Source: Pseudomonadota bacterium (GTDB taxonomy: Bacteria; Pseudomonadota; Alphaproteobacteria; Acetobacterales; Acetobacteraceae). From it: DNA of 8,099 nucleotides. The stretch spans positions 1-8,099 of the forward strand of contig JAFADX010000068.1 in NCBI GenBank assembly GCA_023424475.1, in the 5' to 3' direction. A program made the position numbers and the translations under genes. Each line of letters begins with the position of its first letter. The first letter of the stretch is position 1. Positions 1 through 7,461 of this stretch are shown here, piece by piece. Below the pieces are notes generated by a model, which was not told the DNA's origin, searched no databases, and saw only the letters and a list, made by a program, of their open reading frames with translations.

Positions 1-1305
1 GTCCCGGGCTGGCCCTCGCGCCTCGGCGGCGGCGCGGCCGCGCGTCCGGACGAGACGCCGAACCCCGCCGAAGCCTTCCTCAACGCCGCCCGCGAACAGG
101 TCCGCGCCCGCACGCAGGACAGCCGCGATGCCGGCCTCTACGATTCCGAATGCGACCTCTTCCCGCTCGCCGAGGCCCTGCCGCCCGCCGCCGAGGCACT
201 CTCCCGCGCCCTCTTCCGCCTCGAGGAACCCGCCCGGGCGTTGCGCGACCGCCTCGCCGCGCGGCTCGAGGAGGAAGCCTCGGACCTCGAGGTCGGCGAC
301 CGCATCCGCATCGAGGCCGCCTGCCGCGCGCTCGAACGCCGGGTGCTGATGCCGGTCCAGGCCTGGCAGGGGATGCTCGCCACCCTCCAGGCCGACCCGC
401 CCGAGCTCGGCACGCGCCCGACCTTCGTGGACTGGCTGAGCCTGGAACGGCGCGGCGGCGCCGACACCGATGCGGGGATGCACCGCCACCACCTCGACCC
501 CACCGAGCCCTTCGCCCGCGCCGTCGCCGCCCCGGCCCACGGCCTGCTGATCACCTCCGCCACCCTGCGCGACGAGGCGGAGGCCGACGGCGAGGACCCC
601 GAGGCCGCCTGGCGCGAGGCCGAGGCCCGCACCGGCGCCACCCACCTGCCGAACCCGGCGATCCGCGCCGCCGTCCCCTCCCCCTTCGACTACGCGGCGC
701 ATACGCGCTGCCTGGTCGTCACGGATGTCGGCCGCGACAATCCCGGCCAGGTCGCCGCCGCCTTCCAGGCACTGTTCCTCGCGGCCGGAGGCGGGGGCCT
801 CGGCCTCTTCACCGCCATCCGCCGACTGCGGGAGGTCCATGGCCGCATCGCCGGGCCGCTCGAGCAGGCCGGCATCCCGCTCTACGCCCAGCATGTCGAT
901 GCGATGGACAACGCCACCCTGGTCGATGTCTTCCGTGCCGAGGAACATGCCTGCCTGCTCGGCACCGATGCGATGCGCGATGGCGTGGACGTGCCCGGCC
1001 GCGCCCTGCGGCTGCTCGTCTTCGACCGGGTGCCCTGGCCGCGCCCGACCATCCTGCACCGGGAACGCCGCCTGCATCTCTCGGGCGGCCGGCCGAAGGA
1101 CTACGACGACCGCGTGGCCCGCCACCGGCTGCGCCAGGCGTTCGGGCGGCTGGTCCGGCGCGCCGACGACAAGGGCGTCTTCGTGATGCTCGACGCGCGC
1201 TGTCCCTCCCGCCTGCTCGCCGGCCTGCCGCCGGGGGTGCTGATCCGCCGCCTCGGCCTCGCCCAGGCGGTCGCCGAGACCCGCGCCTTCCTCGACGAGG
1301 CCTGA
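1..1305 (+). CDS. DinG/XPD-family ATP-dependent DNA helicase, C-terminal part (5'-truncated by window)
   Basis: The frame is open from the first base to the TGA at 1303-1305, giving the last 434 residues; the start lies outside the window. Residues are numbered here from the ATG codon at 241, which is only an internal landmark. The second helicase domain of superfamily 2 is visible: a SAT-type motif TSATL at 105-109, a glycine-rich GGGGLGLFTA segment at 183-192, GTDAMRDGVDVPGRAL at 241-256 (motif V region), and QAFGRLVR at 299-306, matching the QxxGRxxR arginine-finger motif VI. This arrangement is typical of COG1199 (DinG/YoaA/XPD), enzymes that unwind DNA 5' to 3' with ATP, usually with an iron-sulfur cluster in the N-terminal part. 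The Walker A and B motifs and cluster cysteines would lie upstream, so activity cannot be judged. A cupin gene follows after 110 bp on the same strand, possibly co-transcribed. Family assignment is firm; the exact subfamily is not. Confidence 0.88.
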   Translation, partial: VPGWPSRLGGGAAARPDETPNPAEAFLNAAREQVRARTQDSRDAGLYDSECDLFPLAEALPPAAEALSRALFRLEEPARALRDRLAARLEEEASDLEVGDRIRIEAACRALERRVLMPVQAWQGMLATLQADPPELGTRPTFVDWLSLERRGGADTDAGMHRHHLDPTEPFARAVAAPAHGLLITSATLRDEAEADGEDPEAAWREAEARTGATHLPNPAIRAAVPSPFDYAAHTRCLVVTDVGRDNPGQVAAAFQALFLAAGGGGLGLFTAIRRLREVHGRIAGPLEQAGIPLYAQHVDAMDNATLVDVFRAEEHACLLGTDAMRDGVDVPGRALRLLVFDRVPWPRPTILHRERRLHLSGGRPKDYDDRVARHRLRQAFGRLVRRADDKGVFVMLDARCPSRLLAGLPPGVLIRRLGLAQAVAETRAFLDEA

Positions 1306-1415
1306 ATCCATCGCCCTGGGCCGCGTGGCGACGACGGCCGAACGGCATCACCCCTTTCGCCAGGGCCCGCACAGGAGCATTCTTTCCCCCCGAACGAGGC
1401 GGGAGGAGAAAGCCC

Positions 1416-1928
1416 ATGCCCATGACGCTCGATGACTTCGTGCAGCGCGCCCGCTCTGCCCTGAAGGACAACCCCGGCACCGCGGGCCGCCAGAAGCTTT
1501 GCGACCTGGTGCGCGAGGCCCTGAAGGATCCCGCCTTCGTCGCCGCCCACATCAACGACAAGACCCCCGAGCGCCAGGTCCTCTACGAGGATCCCGACCT
1601 CGGCTTCACCGTCCTGGCGCATGCCTACCACGATGCCAAGACGAGCGGCCCGCACGATCACGGGCCCTCCTGGGCGATCTACGGCCAGGCGGCCGGCGAG
1701 ACGGTCATGACCGACTGGGAATGCCTCGCCCGCCCGACCGAGGGCACGCCCGGGAAGGCCAGGCGCATCCGCGACTACGCGATGAAGCCCGGCGACGCCT
1801 ACCTCTACGAGCCCGGCATCCTGCACTCCCCGCGCCGCGACGGCCCGACCCGCCTGCTGCGCATCGAGGGGCTGAACATGGACCGCGTGAAGCGCCTGCC
1901 CTACCAGCCGGTCGACGCGGCCGCGTGA
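1416..1928 (+). CDS. Small cupin-fold protein, thiol-dioxygenase-like (COG5553-type predicted metal enzyme)
   Basis: This is a 170-aa soluble protein. The start at 1416 is chosen because GGAGGAG at 1402-1408 lies seven bases upstream; a second ATG two codons later is the alternative. The first ~55 residues are helical and charged, followed by a double-stranded beta-helix core. Likely metal ligands are H80 and H82 in GPHDHGPSW and H137 in EPGILHSPR, a 3-His set like that of cysteine dioxygenase and related thiol dioxygenases. G125-D127 (MKPGDAYLYEPG) is the usual turn before the second cupin motif. The family is described as predicted metal-dependent enzymes of the beta-helix superfamily; no substrate is known to me. 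No signal peptide or membrane segment is seen, so it is cytoplasmic. It follows the helicase gene by 110 bp and is convergent with the amidohydrolase gene. Cupin fold is well supported; the dioxygenase reaction is inference. Confidence 0.85.
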   Translation: MPMTLDDFVQRARSALKDNPGTAGRQKLCDLVREALKDPAFVAAHINDKTPERQVLYEDPDLGFTVLAHAYHDAKTSGPHDHGPSWAIYGQAAGETVMTDWECLARPTEGTPGKARRIRDYAMKPGDAYLYEPGILHSPRRDGPTRLLRIEGLNMDRVKRLPYQPVDAAA

Positions 1929-1937
1929 ACCGCGGCG

Positions 1938-1959
1938 GGGGTGGGCCTGGCCCATCCCC
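1938..1959 (+). terminator. GC hairpin between convergent genes, possible factor-dependent terminator
   Basis: Ten bases after the cupin stop codon, GGGG T GGG at 1938-1945 can pair with CCC A CCCC (1951-1954 and 1956-1959) around a five-base loop, with T1955 bulged. No T-tract follows on either strand, so it is not a canonical intrinsic terminator. Its place in the 144-bp gap between two convergent genes makes a transcription-end role plausible. A second, smaller inverted repeat, CCGGA/TCCGG, lies at 2019-2032. Confidence 0.35.
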
Positions 1960-2072
1960 GGCCGTTCGAGGCGCCGCGCAACGGGCCTTCCGGCGGCCGC
2001 CAGGCACGGCACCGATCTCCGGAGCGTTCCGGCCGTCGCGTTACCGTCCAGCCGCGGCGGCGGATGCTCCGG

Positions 2073-3263
2073 TCACGCCACCAGTGCCCCGTTGCGCGCC
2101 ACGACGCGCCCGCCCGCAACCACGAGCGCCCGCACCGGCCGCGCCACCACCGATTCGGCGAGGCTCCGAGCATCCACCAGGACGAGGTCCGCGCGCGCCC
2201 CGGGCGCCAGCCCATGGTCGCCGAAGCCGCATCCCTTCGCGCCGGCGGCGCTGACGCAACCGAGGGCCAGCGCGACCTCGTCGTCGCGCCGGAAGTTGTT
2301 GCGCAGGCCGATCAGCATCGCGCGCTCGAGCATGTCCGGCGAGCCATAGGGCGTCCAGGTATCGCGGATGCCGTCATTGCCGCCGAAGATCGTCACCCCC
2401 GCGGCACGGCATGGCGCGACCAGCGGCACCGGACGCGAGGCCGGCGCCGTCGTCGCGATGGCCACGCCGAGCGCCGCCATGCGCGCGAGCAGCGCATCGC
2501 GGTCGCGCTCGGGAATGTCGCCCAGGCAGAAGGCGTGGCTGACCACCACCTTGCCGTCCATCCCCAGCGCCCGCGTCCGTTCGAGGATCAGGTCGAGCGA
2601 GAAGGCCCCCATCGTCCCCGGTTCGTGCAGGTGGATGTCGACCGGCTTGCCGTGCTTCCCGGCCAGGCCGAAGACGATGTCGAGGTGCTTCACCGGATCG
2701 CGCTCGATCGCGCAGGGATCGAGCCCGCCGACGATGTCCGCGCCCATGGCAAGCGCGGCATCGAGCAGCGCCTCGGTGCCCTGGCGGCCGAGGATGCCCG
2801 ATTGCGGAAAGGCGACGATCTGGATCTCCTGCATCTCGCGCATCGCCTCGCGCGTCTGCAGGACATGCTCGACATGCCGCGTGCCGCCCGAAGTATCCAC
2901 GTCCACATGGCTGCGGATGCGCGTCGTTCCCGCCGCGAGGAAGGCCCTCGCCAGCGCGAGAGAGGCCGCGCCCGCATCGTGCCCGGTCCGCGCGCGCCAT
3001 TCGCGCTCGGTGTCGATCTTGTCCTCGATCCGCGGCCCGACCTCGTTCACCAGCCAGTCCGGCAGATGGAAGGTCGTCTTGTCGAGATGCGTGTGCCCCT
3101 CGACGAAGCCCGGCAGCAGCAGCAGGTCGCGCCCCTCCTCGACGGCCACGCCCTCCGGCGCGGCGAGGTCCGGCGCCATGGCGGCGATCCGCCCGCCCTG
3201 CACCAGGACATCGACCGCGGCTCCGCCCATCGGGCGGACGCCGCGCAGAAGAAGGTCGTTCAT
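2073..3263 (-). CDS. CodA-like amidohydrolase (cytosine deaminase family), substrate unknown
   Basis: This is a 396-aa metal-dependent hydrolase of the amidohydrolase superfamily. Metal and catalytic residues seen are H57 and H59 in GHTHLDK, H211 and E214 in DIHLHE, H243 in VVSHAF and D297 in FGGNDGIRD. Their order and spacing match E. coli cytosine deaminase CodA (H61/H63, H214, E217, H246, D313), and DTWTPYGSPDML after the aspartate matches the CodA-type DPWxPLG segment. The C-terminus returns to the small beta domain (GARADLVLVDA). The family deaminates or hydrolyses cyclic C-N bonds in pyrimidines, triazines and related rings. The frame is open farther upstream to 3422, but the ATG at 3263 is chosen because it begins the typical N-terminus and overlaps the dehydratase stop as ATGA, with a G-rich GGGGGCGG just before it. 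The overlap implies translational coupling. Cytosine itself is not assured as substrate; a ring amide or amidine feeding the dehydratase is an alternative. Confidence 0.88.
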   Translation of the reverse strand: MNDLLLRGVRPMGGAAVDVLVQGGRIAAMAPDLAAPEGVAVEEGRDLLLLPGFVEGHTHLDKTTFHLPDWLVNEVGPRIEDKIDTEREWRARTGHDAGAASLALARAFLAAGTTRIRSHVDVDTSGGTRHVEHVLQTREAMREMQEIQIVAFPQSGILGRQGTEALLDAALAMGADIVGGLDPCAIERDPVKHLDIVFGLAGKHGKPVDIHLHEPGTMGAFSLDLILERTRALGMDGKVVVSHAFCLGDIPERDRDALLARMAALGVAIATTAPASRPVPLVAPCRAAGVTIFGGNDGIRDTWTPYGSPDMLERAMLIGLRNNFRRDDEVALALGCVSAAGAKGCGFGDHGLAPGARADLVLVDARSLAESVVARPVRALVVAGGRVVARNGALVA

Positions 3264-4219
3264 GCCGCCCCCAGCACCCAGTCGCGGAAGAGATCGAGGT
3301 CGATATTGCCGCCCGACAGCACGAGCCCGACACGCCGGCCGCGCATCGCCTCGCGTTCCGCCATCAATGCGGCGAGCGGTGCCGCCCCCGCGCCCTCGGC
3401 GAGGTTGTGCGTGTCCTGCCAATAGGCGCGGATCGCCGCGGCGACGGCATCGTCATCCACCGTCACGATGCGCGACGCGCCGGCGAGGATGATGTCGAGC
3501 GCGCCGGCATCCGGCACCCGCGTCGCCATGCCGTCGGCATGGGTCTCGGCCCGCTCGGTCGTCACCACATGGCCGGCGGCGAAGGACAGCGCATAGGAGG
3601 GCGCGCCGGCCGACTGCACCCCGATGATCTCGGTGCGAAGCCCCAGCAGGTCGCGCGCCAGGATGCATGCGCAAATGCCCGAGCCGAGCCCGACCGGCAC
3701 GTAGAGCGCATCGAGCCGCGGGCTGCCGCGCAGGAATTCGAAGGCGCAGGTCGCCACGCCCAGCACCAGGTCGCGCGCGAAGGAGGGCGCGAACTCCAGC
3801 CCCTCCGCCGCGGCGACGCGCATCGCCTCTTCCCGCGCCGCGTCGAAATCGGCGCCATGCTCCACCAGGCGCGCCCCGAAGGCACGCATCGCCGCATTCT
3901 TCTCCGCACTGTTGCCGTTCGGCACGAGGATCGTGACGGGAACGCCGTGCCGCTGCCCGGCATAGGCGAGCGACTGCCCATGATTGCCGCGCGTCGCGCT
4001 GACCACGCCTTTCACCTGCGGGCGCTCCCGCTTCAGGCGCGCCATGTAGACAAGGCCGCCGCGCACCTTGAAGGCGCCGGTCGGCGTGTGGTTCTCGTGC
4101 TTGACCCAGACCTCGGCGCCGGTCCGCGACGCGAGCAGAGGCCAAGCCCGCTGGGGCGTGGGCGGAAAGGCGCCGTGCACGAGGCCCGCCGCCGCCTCCA
4201 GTTCCGCGAGGGTGAACAT
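3260..4219 (-). CDS. PLP-dependent threonine/serine dehydratase-like enzyme (fold type II)
   Basis: This is a 319-aa single-domain member of the serine/threonine dehydratase family. The PLP-binding lysine is K51 in TGAFKVRGG; the substrate loop is SATRGNHGQ at 74-82; the phosphate-binding loop is PVGLGSGI at 175-182; and SGGN at 302-305 is the usual C-terminal pyridine-contacting motif. Such enzymes remove water and ammonia from beta-hydroxy amino acids, for example threonine to 2-oxobutyrate. No ACT regulatory domain follows, so it resembles catabolic rather than biosynthetic IlvA forms. The phosphate loop GLGSG replaces the common GGGGL, as in a subgroup annotated as threonine dehydratase or EutB-like hydroxyectoine dehydratase; no other ectoine genes are visible. 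The start at 4219 lacks a strong ribosome binding site. Its last bases overlap the amidohydrolase start, so both belong to one operon. Family is confident; the substrate is open (threonine, serine, 3-hydroxyaspartate or another). Confidence 0.87.
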   Translation of the reverse strand: MFTLAELEAAAGLVHGAFPPTPQRAWPLLASRTGAEVWVKHENHTPTGAFKVRGGLVYMARLKRERPQVKGVVSATRGNHGQSLAYAGQRHGVPVTILVPNGNSAEKNAAMRAFGARLVEHGADFDAAREEAMRVAAAEGLEFAPSFARDLVLGVATCAFEFLRGSPRLDALYVPVGLGSGICACILARDLLGLRTEIIGVQSAGAPSYALSFAAGHVVTTERAETHADGMATRVPDAGALDIILAGASRIVTVDDDAVAAAIRAYWQDTHNLAEGAGAAPLAALMAEREAMRGRRVGLVLSGGNIDLDLFRDWVLGAA

Positions 4220-4269
4220 TCAGCGGTCCGGCATCGTCTACCGGTGGAACCTTCGCACGTCGCTGCCGT

Positions 4270-4283
4270 GGCGGAGCACCGCC
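4270..4283 (-). terminator. Short GC hairpin after the cold-shock gene, weak terminator candidate
   Basis: GGCGG at 4270-4274 and CCGCC at 4279-4283 form a perfect five-base-pair stem with a four-base loop, starting four bases after the csp stop codon on the minus strand. No T-tract follows, and the dehydratase gene begins only about 50 bases further on. It could end or merely attenuate the csp transcript; readthrough into the catabolic operon is possible. Confidence 0.3.
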
Positions 4284-4287
4284 CCGG

Positions 4288-4491
4288 TCAGACCGGCTTC
4301 AGGTTCACGGCGGTGGCCTTGCCGCGTTCGGTGGCGACGTCGTAGCTGACCTTCTGGTTCTCGTTGAGGCCCGTCAGTCCGGCCTTCTGCACGGCGGTGA
4401 TGTGCACGAAGACATCCTTCCCGCCGTCCTGCGGGACGATGAAGCCGTAGCCCTTCGTCGCGTTGAACCACTTCACGGTGCCGATCGCCAT
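4288..4491 (-). CDS. csp: CspA-family cold-shock domain protein
   Basis: This is a 67-aa protein consisting of one cold-shock (OB-fold) domain. W8 and F9 in GTVKWFN, RNP1 KGYGFI at 13-18 and RNP2 VFVHI at 27-31 are all present, as is the typical end of the fold (GKATAVNLKPV). The family binds single-stranded RNA and DNA and acts as an RNA chaperone in the cytoplasm; members may be cold-induced, growth-phase-linked or constitutive. The start at 4491 is fixed by the canonical N-terminus MAIGTVKWF and by GGGGAGGA at 4496-4503, whose GGAGG core is five bases upstream. A longer open frame reaching 4722 is not used because it adds a non-conserved arginine/proline-rich extension. It lies 255 bp downstream of the groEL terminator, so it probably has its own promoter. 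The upstream region is strongly structured (see 4511-4576). Which paralogue it is cannot be told. Confidence 0.95.
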   Translation of the reverse strand: MAIGTVKWFNATKGYGFIVPQDGGKDVFVHITAVQKAGLTGLNENQKVSYDVATERGKATAVNLKPV

Positions 4492-4510
4492 GCGATCCTC
4501 CCCAAGATCC

Positions 4511-4576
4511 GCAGGCGCGCATGTCGCGCCTGCCATATCGCGGCCGACCCGGTATCGGCTTGGAGGCGACCGGGTC
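4511..4576 (-). promoter_or_regulatory. Structured csp leader: two perfect stem-loops upstream of the ribosome binding site
   Basis: Two exact inverted repeats lie between the groEL terminator and the csp start. The near one has GCAGGCGCG at 4511-4519 and CGCGCCTGC at 4525-4533: nine base pairs, five-base loop, ending seven bases from the ribosome binding site. The far one has GACCCGGT at 4546-4553 and ACCGGGTC at 4569-4576: eight base pairs, fifteen-base loop. Leader structure is known to control cspA-type mRNAs by temperature; whether these hairpins are transcribed depends on the promoter, which I could not place. A TTGACG on the minus strand near 4645-4650 has no well-spaced -10 box. An operator role at DNA level is an alternative. 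Confidence 0.5.
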
Positions 4577-4745
4577 TCCGGAGGCACGGCAAGGCGAGGC
4601 AAGGTGCGGTTCGACGCTGAATCAGGCTCATATCGCGCCGGGGGCGTCAACATGCCGAACGCGGCGCGGCATCGCCCCTGCGTGGGCGCCCGGCATGCCT
4701 TGGCGTCGGGGGCTCTGCACATCGGCGCGATCGATGACCCACGGC

Positions 4746-4779
4746 AAAAGAAAAGGGGCAGCCCCGAAGGACTGCCCCC
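4746..4779 (-). terminator. Intrinsic terminator of groESL
   Basis: On the minus strand, CTGCCCC/GGGGCAG arms (4772-4778 and 4755-4761) form a perfect seven-base-pair stem over a ten-base loop, whose inner CC/GG can extend pairing. It is followed at once by a T-rich run, TTTTCTTTT in the minus-strand sense (4754-4746). It begins about 50 bases past the groEL stop codon. This is a textbook rho-independent terminator and separates groESL from csp. Confidence 0.9.
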
Positions 4780-4829
4780 ATCCGCTTTGGATCGGCTGGA
4801 CCGATCAGAAGCCGTCGCGCGGCAGGCGC

Positions 4830-6473
<1,644 letters not shown>

Positions 6474-6521
6474 TGCTCTCTACCTCTGAATTCTGTGTCG
6501 GATCGGGTGCGAAGCGGCGCC

Positions 6522-6836
6522 TCAGGCGGCCTTCTTCGCCTCGGTGCCGGTCTCGAGAATGCCCATGATGTCGCTCTCCTTCATGATGAGGAGATCTTCG
6601 CCATCGAGCTTCACCTCGGTGCCCGACCACTTGCCGAACAGGATGCGGTCGCCGGCCTTCACGTCGAGCGGGCGGATCTCGCCCTTCTCGTTGATGGTGC
6701 CCGCGCCGACGGCGATCACTTCGCCTTCCTGCGGCTTTTCCTTCGCGGTGTCGGGAATGATGATGCCGCCGCGGGTCTTCTCTTCAGCCTCGATGCGGCG
6801 AACGAGAACGCGGTCGTGCAGGGGACGGAACTTCAT
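6522..6836 (-). CDS. groES: Co-chaperonin GroES (10 kDa, Hsp10)
   Basis: This is a 104-aa protein, slightly longer than the usual ~95-97 because of an extra alanine/lysine-rich tail (TGTEAKKAA) after the normal ILE-type end. It forms the seven-membered lid on the GroEL ring. The N-terminal strand MKFRPLHDRVLV, the mobile loop with GGIIIPDTAKEKPQEG (23-38, the hydrophobic III contacting GroEL), AGDRILFGKWSGTEVK (61-76) and the C-terminal LLIMKESDIMG are all present. The start at 6836 is supported by AGGAGAGGA on the minus strand (6852-6844), seven bases upstream. It is the first gene of the groES-groEL operon; its leader carries a CIRCE operator over the predicted transcription start. Confidence 0.98.
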   Translation of the reverse strand: MKFRPLHDRVLVRRIEAEEKTRGGIIIPDTAKEKPQEGEVIAVGAGTINEKGEIRPLDVKAGDRILFGKWSGTEVKLDGEDLLIMKESDIMGILETGTEAKKAA

Positions 6837-6917
6837 GAAGCTATCCTCTCCTGAGCCTCGGGTTGAGACGGCTCGCCCTGGGAAGTCTGGCCGGTCGCCG
6901 GAAGAACGCCCCGGCCG

Positions 6918-6944
6918 TTAGCACTCCCCCCAGAGGAGTGCCAG
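6918..6944 (-). promoter_or_regulatory. CIRCE operator 1 (HrcA site) over the groESL transcription start
   Basis: The plus strand shows TTAGCACTC, nine bases, then GAGTGCCAG. This matches the CIRCE consensus (TTAGCACTC, N9, GAGTGCTAA) at 16 of 18 arm positions. It lies just downstream of the predicted -10 box, where HrcA binding would block initiation, and would also be transcribed as a hairpin in the leader. The hrcA gene itself is not in this window. Confidence 0.92.
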
Positions 6945-6946
6945 CG

Positions 6947-6975
6947 ATCTAAGCCCCATGCCCGGCGGCGTCAAG
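6947..6975 (-). promoter_or_regulatory. Predicted groESL promoter, heat-shock sigma type
   Basis: On the minus strand CTTGAC (6975-6970) is followed after 16 bases by CTTAGAT (6953-6947). CTTGA with a CYTA-like -10 resembles alphaproteobacterial RpoH (sigma-32) promoters; a vegetative reading (TTGACG, N16, TTAGAT) is also possible. Initiation would fall near 6940, inside CIRCE operator 1, the classical arrangement for groESL. The exact start is inferred. Confidence 0.65.
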
Positions 6976-6981
6976 CGTTCG

Positions 6982-7008
6982 GCAGCACTCAACGAGTGAG
7001 AGTGCTAA
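6982..7008 (-). promoter_or_regulatory. CIRCE operator 2, upstream of the groESL -35 box
   Basis: The plus strand shows GCAGCACTC, nine bases, then GAGTGCTAA, again 16 of 18 arm positions of the CIRCE consensus with exact N9 spacing. On the minus strand the intact arm comes first (TTAGCACTC ... GAGTGCTGC). It lies seven bases beyond the -35 box, between groES and the divergent usg gene, and its centre is 64 bp from that of operator 1. Confidence 0.88.
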
Positions 7009-7139
7009 TGATTTGATATTCAATAATTTTTCTTGCCTTCTGCTGCGCCGCACATGTCATGCTCGCGTCATCGAGCCGCCCGGAAGAGGCCGGCCAGGGC
7101 CAAGGAACCGTACGGCTCCATCCATCGGGGAAGGACAGA

Positions 7140-7418
7140 ATGACGGTGCTGCAGGGACTGGAACCTATCGTCAGGATCCGCGACTGGCGGATGACCACAG
7201 CCGAACTGCTCTACCACATGCCGGACCACCCCCACGTCCTGCAGAGTTACGTCTGGCAGAAGGTCGACCATGCGCCGGACTTTCCCGAACTCCACCGCTT
7301 CCTCGACTTCTGGCGCCGCGAAATCGACGGCCCTTTGCATTCGGTCCGCGTCGCCTCCGTCTGCCTCGCGCACCCGGCAGAGCTTCGCTACGCGAACGGG
7401 GTCTTCACGCTTCACTGA
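7140..7418 (+). CDS. usg: Usg family protein, function unknown
   Basis: This is a 92-aa soluble protein. The family signature is spread over nearly its whole length: TTAELLYHMPDHPHVLQSY at 19-37, VWQ, then APDFPELHRFLDFWRREI at 45-62 and GPLHSVRVA at 64-72. The name comes from a small gene next to the tryptophan genes in Caulobacter, and the family (COG5425) is sometimes labelled a possible subunit of phosphoribosylanthranilate isomerase, but I know of no proven activity; no trp gene is present here. The start at 7140 is chosen because GGGGAAGGA lies directly upstream, ending four bases before it; an in-frame ATG at 7059 would add 27 residues but has no ribosome binding site and precedes the conserved region. 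It is divergent from groES and shares the control region holding CIRCE operator 2. An IS element lies about 560 bp downstream. Confidence 0.86.
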   Translation: MTVLQGLEPIVRIRDWRMTTAELLYHMPDHPHVLQSYVWQKVDHAPDFPELHRFLDFWRREIDGPLHSVRVASVCLAHPAELRYANGVFTLH

Positions 7419-7444
7419 CCTTCGGCCCCACCCGGGCCTGCCGA

Positions 7445-7461
7445 CGCGGCGAATCGCCGCG
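7445..7461 (+). terminator. GC hairpin downstream of usg
   Basis: CGCGGCG at 7445-7451 and CGCCGCG at 7455-7461 form a perfect seven-base-pair stem with a three-base AAT loop, 26 bases after the usg stop. There is no T-tract, so this is a possible transcript end or 3' stabiliser rather than a canonical intrinsic terminator. Confidence 0.4.

Noticed and set aside
150..1928. A 592-codon plus-strand frame running through the helicase gene into the cupin gene
   Set aside because: Only the part from 1416 encodes a conserved protein with a ribosome binding site; the upstream part is an arginine/proline-rich out-of-frame reading of the helicase gene.
3264..3422. N-terminal extension of the amidohydrolase to an ATG at 3422
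   Set aside because: It would overlap the dehydratase gene by about 160 bases with no conserved residues, whereas the ATG at 3263 gives the typical N-terminus and an ATGA coupling.
1941..3425. A 494-codon plus-strand frame opposite the amidohydrolase
   Set aside because: It is antisense to a gene with clear catalytic motifs, with Arg/His-rich composition and no family signature.
4684..4699. Tandem palindromes GGGCGCCC and GGCATGCC upstream of csp
   Set aside because: Each is short and fully symmetrical, as often arises by chance in GC-rich DNA, and they are not placed relative to a promoter I could identify.
4492..4722. N-terminal extension of the cold-shock protein
   Set aside because: The added residues are non-conserved, and the canonical MAIGTVKWF start has a strong ribosome binding site directly upstream.
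7059..7139. Longer start for usg at the ATG 7059
   Set aside because: It has no ribosome binding site and the extra 27 residues do not resemble the family; the ATG at 7140 has a good site.
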